Positions 60,228 through 64,000 of a stretch of 64,000 nt of DNA are shown here, piece after piece (position 1 is the first letter of the stretch; each line of letters begins with the position of its first letter). This DNA comes from a virus. The DNA lies in the IMG/VR virus record IMGVR_UViG_3300014050_000003, positions 57,059-121,058 of that record; one strand, given 5' to 3'. The notes under the pieces were generated by a model. The model made no database searches. It saw only the letters and a program-made list of their open reading frames with translations, and was not told where the DNA came from. A program made the translations under genes and the position numbers.

Positions 60228-60249
60228 AAAACCCGCCGAAGCGGGTTTT
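60228..60249 (-). terminator. Rho-independent terminator with UUCG loop after the tail tube gene
   Basis: A perfect nine-base stem (AAAACCCGC / GCGGGTTTT) closes on TTCG in the minus-strand direction, forming a C(UUCG)G tetraloop, and is followed by a T-run (TTTTTT, then AGTG). It lies 25 bases after the tail tube stop. It would lower transcription into the following genes and so set a high tube-to-tape-measure ratio. Read on the plus strand it also has a short T-run. Confidence 0.9.
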
Positions 60250-60274
60250 CTAGGTTCATTATATTTTTTAAATA

Positions 60275-61324
60275 TTAACTATTAGCGAATATGAACAATC
60301 CGTGGTTAGTATCGCTTGGACCTCCGATTTGGGTGCTCCAATTGATTGTTACAGATTTATTATCGCCAATGCTACTTGAGAAGTCTTGTGAATCTAATTT
60401 TGCTCCTCTAACTACATAACTTACAGCTTCTGTATCAGAATTTGGTTTATTGATTTTAACTTGTAAATCATATTTAGCAGAATCATTATTAATAACGTCT
60501 GCCAAATTTGCAGCTTCAATATCACCCATGATAGCATCAACGCTCATTGTTACTGTAACTGGGAACTTGATTTCTCTTGTAAAGGCAAATCTGCTTCCTA
60601 GTTTTTGAATTGGATCTCTACCAAGATCAAATTTAATTGAAGCTTTTTGAATTTTTAAATCAGAAGCTACAACTCCAGTTGAACCAGCAATTGTTAGATC
60701 TACGTCTCCTGGGCGAAGAGCAGAGTATCCATCACCAGTAACTGGTGTTGGAATTGTAAATGTACCAACTACAGAAGAACCATCTTCTGGATTAATAGTT
60801 GGAAGAGTTTGACTATCAGTATTAGCATAAAATCTCATGTTCATTCCTTCACCATTGACTGAAACAGTTGGAATATTTCCTACTGAGGCTTCCATGCTGT
60901 AAGATGATAAGAATCCATTTCCAATACCGATAACTTTTCCACCAGATTTACCATCGATATTTGCGTCTTTACCTTCACCAACTGTTAGAATATAATAATT
61001 ATTGGTATCTTTTCCGCCAGTCAAAATTTGTGATAAAGCTGGAGTTCCAGTTGTAAGACTGCCAATGCCAGTTGCTACTGAAAATCCTAAATTTTTTTCG
61101 TTTTCTCCAGAATTTAAATAGTAAGAAAAATCAAAATTAACTGTTGGTTGTTCTAGGATAATACGATCAATAGCGGCCAATTGACCATATTGATTAACGT
61201 CTTGTCTTGTGACTTCAAAACTATAATTTGCACTTTGTACACGGTTTAATTGTTTTGGAGTAGCATCTCCAGTTCCACCTACAAAAAGTGCTTCACTTTG
61301 ATAAATTACTCTTTTTCTTGCCAT
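60275..61324 (-). CDS. Major tail tube protein
   Basis: The 349-residue protein has the layout of tail tube proteins. SANYSFEVTRQDVNQYGQLA with AIDRIILEQPTVNFDFSYYL corresponds to the tube core hairpins. A mid-section has variable loops (GGKDTNNYYILTVGEGKDAN, then FLSSYSMEASVGNIPTVSVN), and a C-terminal strand region ends at SSSIGDNKSVTINWSTQIGG. A strong Shine-Dalgarno site, flanking non-coding gaps and a dedicated terminator agree with very high expression. No sheath gene lies next to it, which favours a non-contractile tail. Confidence 0.8.
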   Translation of the reverse strand: MARKRVIYQSEALFVGGTGDATPKQLNRVQSANYSFEVTRQDVNQYGQLAAIDRIILEQPTVNFDFSYYLNSGENEKNLGFSVATGIGSLTTGTPALSQILTGGKDTNNYYILTVGEGKDANIDGKSGGKVIGIGNGFLSSYSMEASVGNIPTVSVNGEGMNMRFYANTDSQTLPTINPEDGSSVVGTFTIPTPVTGDGYSALRPGDVDLTIAGSTGVVASDLKIQKASIKFDLGRDPIQKLGSRFAFTREIKFPVTVTMSVDAIMGDIEAANLADVINNDSAKYDLQVKINKPNSDTEAVSYVVRGAKLDSQDFSSSIGDNKSVTINWSTQIGGPSDTNHGLFIFANS

Positions 61325-61333
61325 ATTATTATT

Positions 61334-61338
61334 CTCCT
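61334..61338 (-). promoter_or_regulatory. Shine-Dalgarno site of the tail tube gene
   Basis: AGGAG on the minus strand lies nine bases before the ATG, in a 68-base intergenic space that also holds a small CTGTAA/TTACAG hairpin and an A/T-rich tract. This gene clearly uses a leader, unlike the early genes. Confidence 0.75.
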
Positions 61339-61392
61339 ATTTTAAATCTGTAACTATTATTACAGTAATAAAAAAAGAATGAGAAACTAATT

Positions 61393-62229
61393 TTATCCTC
61401 TAGGATATCTGATATTATTAAGAGTAAAATCAATAAAAGCTGGAAATACTTGGTTATTTCTTGCATTTAAATTAGCGAATATTTTGCTAACATTTACTTC
61501 TGAAATATAGAACCCATTAACTCCAACATCAATATTTTGGGTTAAACTATCATAGTTATAATAACCATTCTCTAATCCACCAAAATTATTAAATGGACTA
61601 TTAATTAATGGTACATAGTCTCTAGCTGTGTCTTTTAATATACTGCAAAGTGCATCTAAATTAAACATATTATCTGCCATAACTACTGCTCTAACCAATA
61701 TTTGAGTATTATCTTGACCACCAAAAGCAAATGGTTGATTAATACCTCCATTATTTTTAAGGAATATACATGGATAAGTTATAGCTTCTATAGCTAAACC
61801 AGTAGGAGTCTGAGTGGTTTTAGGTCTTGCTTGATATTGACTTTCAAATAAAATCTCTTCTTCTGGTTGATTTGTTAAATATAAATTAAAATCCTTAACT
61901 GCATAATTGCCACTAATAGAATTGGTATTTTGGCTAGAAGTAAAATAAACTTGACCATTTTGAGGACTTATACCAGTTAAATTACTTTGACCTATACTTT
62001 TAAAACTATTATTAACATAAACTCCAGAAAGTATATTAGCGCCACTGATAGAACTATCACAAACTACTTGTTTAAAAGGTAATCCATAAGTATAAAATCC
62101 ATTATAAATATTTGTAATTGGATAAAATTGACTAGAGAAATTTTTATATGCTTCTCCTTTTTTCAAGATCACATGATCCATCCACATAAGCATACTTGAC
62201 ATTAAAAGATTATCTAATTGTACTTTCAT
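61393..62229 (-). CDS. Tail terminator-position protein
   Basis: The 278-residue protein lies between the gp10-like gene and the tail tube gene, the place where siphoviruses encode the tail terminator. It starts MKVQLDNLLMSSMLMWMDHV. The middle is beta-rich (GVYVNNSFKSIGQSNLTG, NYAVKDFNLYLTNQPEEEI). A conserved-looking end (GVNGFYISEVNVSKIFANLN, then FPAFIDFTLNNIRYPRG) follows. It is longer than usual terminators, and I see no sequence signature, so the call is positional. Confidence 0.45.
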   Translation of the reverse strand: MKVQLDNLLMSSMLMWMDHVILKKGEAYKNFSSQFYPITNIYNGFYTYGLPFKQVVCDSSISGANILSGVYVNNSFKSIGQSNLTGISPQNGQVYFTSSQNTNSISGNYAVKDFNLYLTNQPEEEILFESQYQARPKTTQTPTGLAIEAITYPCIFLKNNGGINQPFAFGGQDNTQILVRAVVMADNMFNLDALCSILKDTARDYVPLINSPFNNFGGLENGYYNYDSLTQNIDVGVNGFYISEVNVSKIFANLNARNNQVFPAFIDFTLNNIRYPRG

Positions 62230-62798
62230 TTAATTTTTTCTATATTTTTAACAAAATTATTTATCATACCAGATATATATTTTGTTGTTCTAAAGGTATT
62301 ACTTCTAATTTTATTTTTGCTTTGTAAACCTTCTTTTGATCTTCCTTCAATAAATCTTTTATACATATAACTACTAAATCCAGATATACCTCTCTCAATC
62401 CCGATAGCCCAACTATTTCCATTTTCCCAAGGCATACGAGTTACATTTTTTATTTTATTTAAATTTGGATATTCAATTTCAAAACGTATAGAATTTGAAC
62501 TTTTTTTCCTAGATAATTTGAAACTATTTTTAATTAAATCTCTTAGTTCCTCTATAGGATTATCTGTACTATTAAAACCAATAAAGCTAAATAAATTTCC
62601 TATTCCGCCTAAAGTATTTGAAACGTTTGGAGCAGTAGGTCCAGCTTCGATTTCTTTTGTTACTGGATTTGAATTGAATTCATTTAAAAACATTTCTTGA
62701 GCTTTATCAAATTTATTAGCAACAACATTAACAGCGTTTTTTTCAAATTTTTTATTATTCGCTAATGCTTTATCAAAATTTATATTAACCCTTTTCAT
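62226..62798 (-). CDS. HK97 gp10-like tail completion protein
   Basis: The 190-residue protein begins with an alpha-helical segment typical of gp10-like proteins (FDKALANNKKFEKNAVNVVA, then NKFDKAQEMFLNEF). A core with RFEIEYPNLNKIKNVTRMPW and SWAIGIERGISGF follows, and a C-terminal basic helix closes it. Length and location between head completion and tail tube genes agree. It overlaps its neighbours by one and four bases. Sequence similarity to a named family is weak. Confidence 0.45.
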   Translation of the reverse strand: MKRVNINFDKALANNKKFEKNAVNVVANKFDKAQEMFLNEFNSNPVTKEIEAGPTAPNVSNTLGGIGNLFSFIGFNSTDNPIEELRDLIKNSFKLSRKKSSNSIRFEIEYPNLNKIKNVTRMPWENGNSWAIGIERGISGFSSYMYKRFIEGRSKEGLQSKNKIRSNTFRTTKYISGMINNFVKNIEKIK

Positions 62799-63241
62799 TA
62801 GCTTGTCTCTCTTAAATAGTACATATAATATGTTGCATTTTGATAATGTTTTGTTATGCTAGTACTATAAATATTAAATGTTTTGCCATCAAATGTTATT
62901 TTTTCTGTTCTGTCTGCGCTAATATAATCTTTTGCGTCTTGTTTAACGTAAATTTGCACAAGTTGATCTATAAATTTAATTTTAATTTCTGGATTTTCTT
63001 CTAAATTATCAGTTGGGTTATATTTTATTACTGCATCAAAAGTTTGATTTCTTGGAGTATATGTATAATCAACTATATTAGAATTTTCTTCATATCCTAA
63101 TAATTGGTTTGTTGTATTTTGAATTATGTTTTTAATTGGTTCTTTATGAACAACTATTTGTTTTTTAAAAGTTTCAAACCAGGTATCAACAGCGTTTTCA
63201 TACCATGATTGATCAGAGGTACTTAAAAAGCTAGTTGCCAT
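62798..63241 (-). CDS. Head-tail connector / stopper-position protein
   Basis: The 147-residue protein (MATSFLSTSDQSWYENAVDT at its start) has a helix followed by beta strands (NIVDYTYTPRNQTFDAVIKY, EIKIKFIDQLVQIYVKQDAK) and an end with TSITKHYQNATYYMYYLRET. Small beta-barrel proteins in this position are head-closure or stopper proteins. It overlaps the next start by one base. The call rests on position and size. Confidence 0.45.
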   Translation of the reverse strand: MATSFLSTSDQSWYENAVDTWFETFKKQIVVHKEPIKNIIQNTTNQLLGYEENSNIVDYTYTPRNQTFDAVIKYNPTDNLEENPEIKIKFIDQLVQIYVKQDAKDYISADRTEKITFDGKTFNIYSTSITKHYQNATYYMYYLRETS

Positions 63242-63243
63242 AA

Positions 63244-63780
63244 TTATAAGTTTTCTATATTTCTTATAAATGAATTATATGAATAAGGTCTATCTGCAGC
63301 TGGAATAGTATCGTCTCCAGCGACTTGAAGTGGACGAGCTTCATTTAAGTTATAACCCTTTATAAGAGTTTGTAATTCGTCGTTAATCTGTTTTCTAAAT
63401 TGAGCGTAAGTTTTAGCTAGTTCATTTTTATTAATTTTTCTAGCACTAAATCCATTTTGATTAATCTCTATAACACTATCTGTACTAGCTGCGCCAAGAG
63501 CATTTCTTAATAATCTTTCATAAAAATGAGTAGCAAAAAGCATTTTAAATATACTCTTTTCTACGCTAGTAAATATATCTCCGCTTTCTGGTGCAGACAA
63601 GATTTCTAATGTAGTTTCATCAATATAAAATCTTTTATTAATTGAAATATTAAGGTCGCCAAGATTAGCTCTAAGCCACCAAGCTATAGAAGCGATAGTC
63701 CAATCATTTGGTTCGCCCATTTCGCGATAAAGCTCGTCAGCGACATCAACAATTTTTATAGGAGTATATGAATCAGCCAT
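63244..63780 (-). CDS. Head completion (adaptor-like) protein
   Basis: The 178-residue protein starts with a helical section (VADELYREMGEPNDWTIASI, AWWLRANLGDLNI). Then YIDETTLEILSAPESGDIFT, SVEKSIFKMLFATHFYERLL and a final helical part (YAQFRKQINDELQTLIKGYN) follow. Mostly helical adaptor proteins that bind under the portal have this layout. It is the first complete gene of the minus-strand virion operon in this window. It starts next to a promoter-like sequence and about 60 bases from the predicted end of a group I intron. Confidence 0.5.
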   Translation of the reverse strand: MADSYTPIKIVDVADELYREMGEPNDWTIASIAWWLRANLGDLNISINKRFYIDETTLEILSAPESGDIFTSVEKSIFKMLFATHFYERLLRNALGAASTDSVIEINQNGFSARKINKNELAKTYAQFRKQINDELQTLIKGYNLNEARPLQVAGDDTIPAADRPYSYNSFIRNIENL

Positions 63781-63794
63781 ATAAGATATTACAC

Positions 63795-63823
63795 TATATA
63801 ATATAGTTTATACATTATATCAA
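63795..63823 (-). promoter_or_regulatory. Possible promoter upstream of the virion operon
   Basis: On the minus strand, TTGATA (63823-63818), a 17-base spacer and TATATA (63800-63795) are followed by 14 bases and the ATG at 63780. The -10 match is weak, but the spacing is right. It lies after the intron-containing gene upstream. Confidence 0.45.
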
Positions 63824-63840
63824 TAATAAAATATTTAAGT

Positions 63841-64000
63841 TATTTACCTTGACCCATAGAGGACCAACTTTTCCATTAATTTCTTAAAGGGTTGGACTAT
63901 ATCTTTAGCATTTAGCTATTGGGCGCTCTTGCTGGTTATTAAGAGAATCCATTTTCTCTCCAGTAGTCTCTACACCTTTTAAGGGATGGCCCTTAACTTG
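63841..64000 (-). ncRNA. 3' part of a group I self-splicing intron (cut by the window edge)
   Basis: On the minus strand the sequence contains GGTGTAGAGACTACTGG (the R element) and, about 70 bases later, AAAGATATAGTCC (the S element). GACTA of R (63968-63964) pairs with TAGTC of S (63899-63895) to form P7. Before R is a perfect hairpin, TTAAGGG/CCCTTAA (P6a-like). Between R and S are AGAGA/TCTCT (P8-like or P7.1-like) and AGC/GCT hairpins. After S, CCAAC/GTTGG can form P9. The extra stems between the P7 strands suggest subgroup IA as in T4 introns. The 5' part and any homing endonuclease lie beyond the window. The interrupted gene ends within the last ~60 bases before 63780, but the exact 3' splice site is not fixed. 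Confidence 0.82.

Noticed and set aside
60179-60274. Possible small RNA or tRNA in the gap around the terminator
   Set aside because: The 96-base gap shows only the terminator hairpin and the Shine-Dalgarno site of the next gene; no cloverleaf can be drawn.

Overview
This window is a piece of a large, AT-rich tailed double-stranded DNA bacteriophage (Caudoviricetes). It uses the standard stop codons, genes are packed with overlaps of 1 to 20 bases, and no tRNA, transposase or integrase is visible. The tail genes include a tube protein and a very long tape measure, and no sheath gene is present, which suggests a siphovirus-like long flexible tail. The host cannot be named from the sequence. 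Promoters are of the ordinary sigma-70 TTGACA/TATAAT type, not the Bacteroidetes type.

Layout. (1) 1-2.8 kb: the 3' part of a tail-fibre gene with DQTISGVKTF repeats. (2) 2.8-4.1 kb: a divergent pair, an Hsp20 chaperone and a DUF5856-like protein, around a repeated operator-like sequence. (3) 4.1-18.3 kb: a glycan island. It holds a GT11-like fucosyltransferase, at least eight further glycosyltransferase genes (one with three catalytic modules), GDP-mannose 3,5-epimerase, GDP-mannose 4,6-dehydratase, a 3,5-epimerase/4-reductase-like enzyme and a sugar C-methyltransferase. (4) 18.3-29.2 kb: replication and recombination. Genes are RecA/UvsX-like recombinase, nucleases, DnaB helicase, ThyX, a TOPRIM primase, and a DNA polymerase III alpha subunit split into two genes with a DnaQ-like exonuclease between them. 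(5) 29.2-33.7 kb: a possible ssDNA-binding protein, a GT4 enzyme fused to half of a GT9 enzyme, the other GT9 half, and a possible annealing protein. (6) 33.7-63.8 kb, all on the minus strand and transcribed right to left: head-tail connection, tail tube, chaperone-position proteins, tape measure, tail-tip proteins, then large repetitive adhesins (seven-bladed FG-GAP propeller, Thr-Pro linkers, collagen-like Gly-Ala-Thr repeats, polyglycine). (7) The last ~160 bases carry the 3' catalytic-core end of a group I intron on the minus strand.

How the parts may work together. The glycan island can make GDP-sugars derived from GDP-mannose and has many transferases. The most likely acceptors are the Thr/Ser-rich and collagen-like virion adhesins, or host surface glycans; this is inference. 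The replication genes form a nearly complete replisome. Early and metabolic genes are preceded by near-consensus promoters whose -10 box lies only 5-10 bases from the start codon, so their mRNAs should be leaderless or nearly so. Several virion genes and hsp20 instead have clear Shine-Dalgarno sites. The tape measure protein contains six G(F/Y)(I/V)PNF-type motifs that bracket nuclease-like and ParB-like segments; this is the strongest candidate for an undescribed system here.
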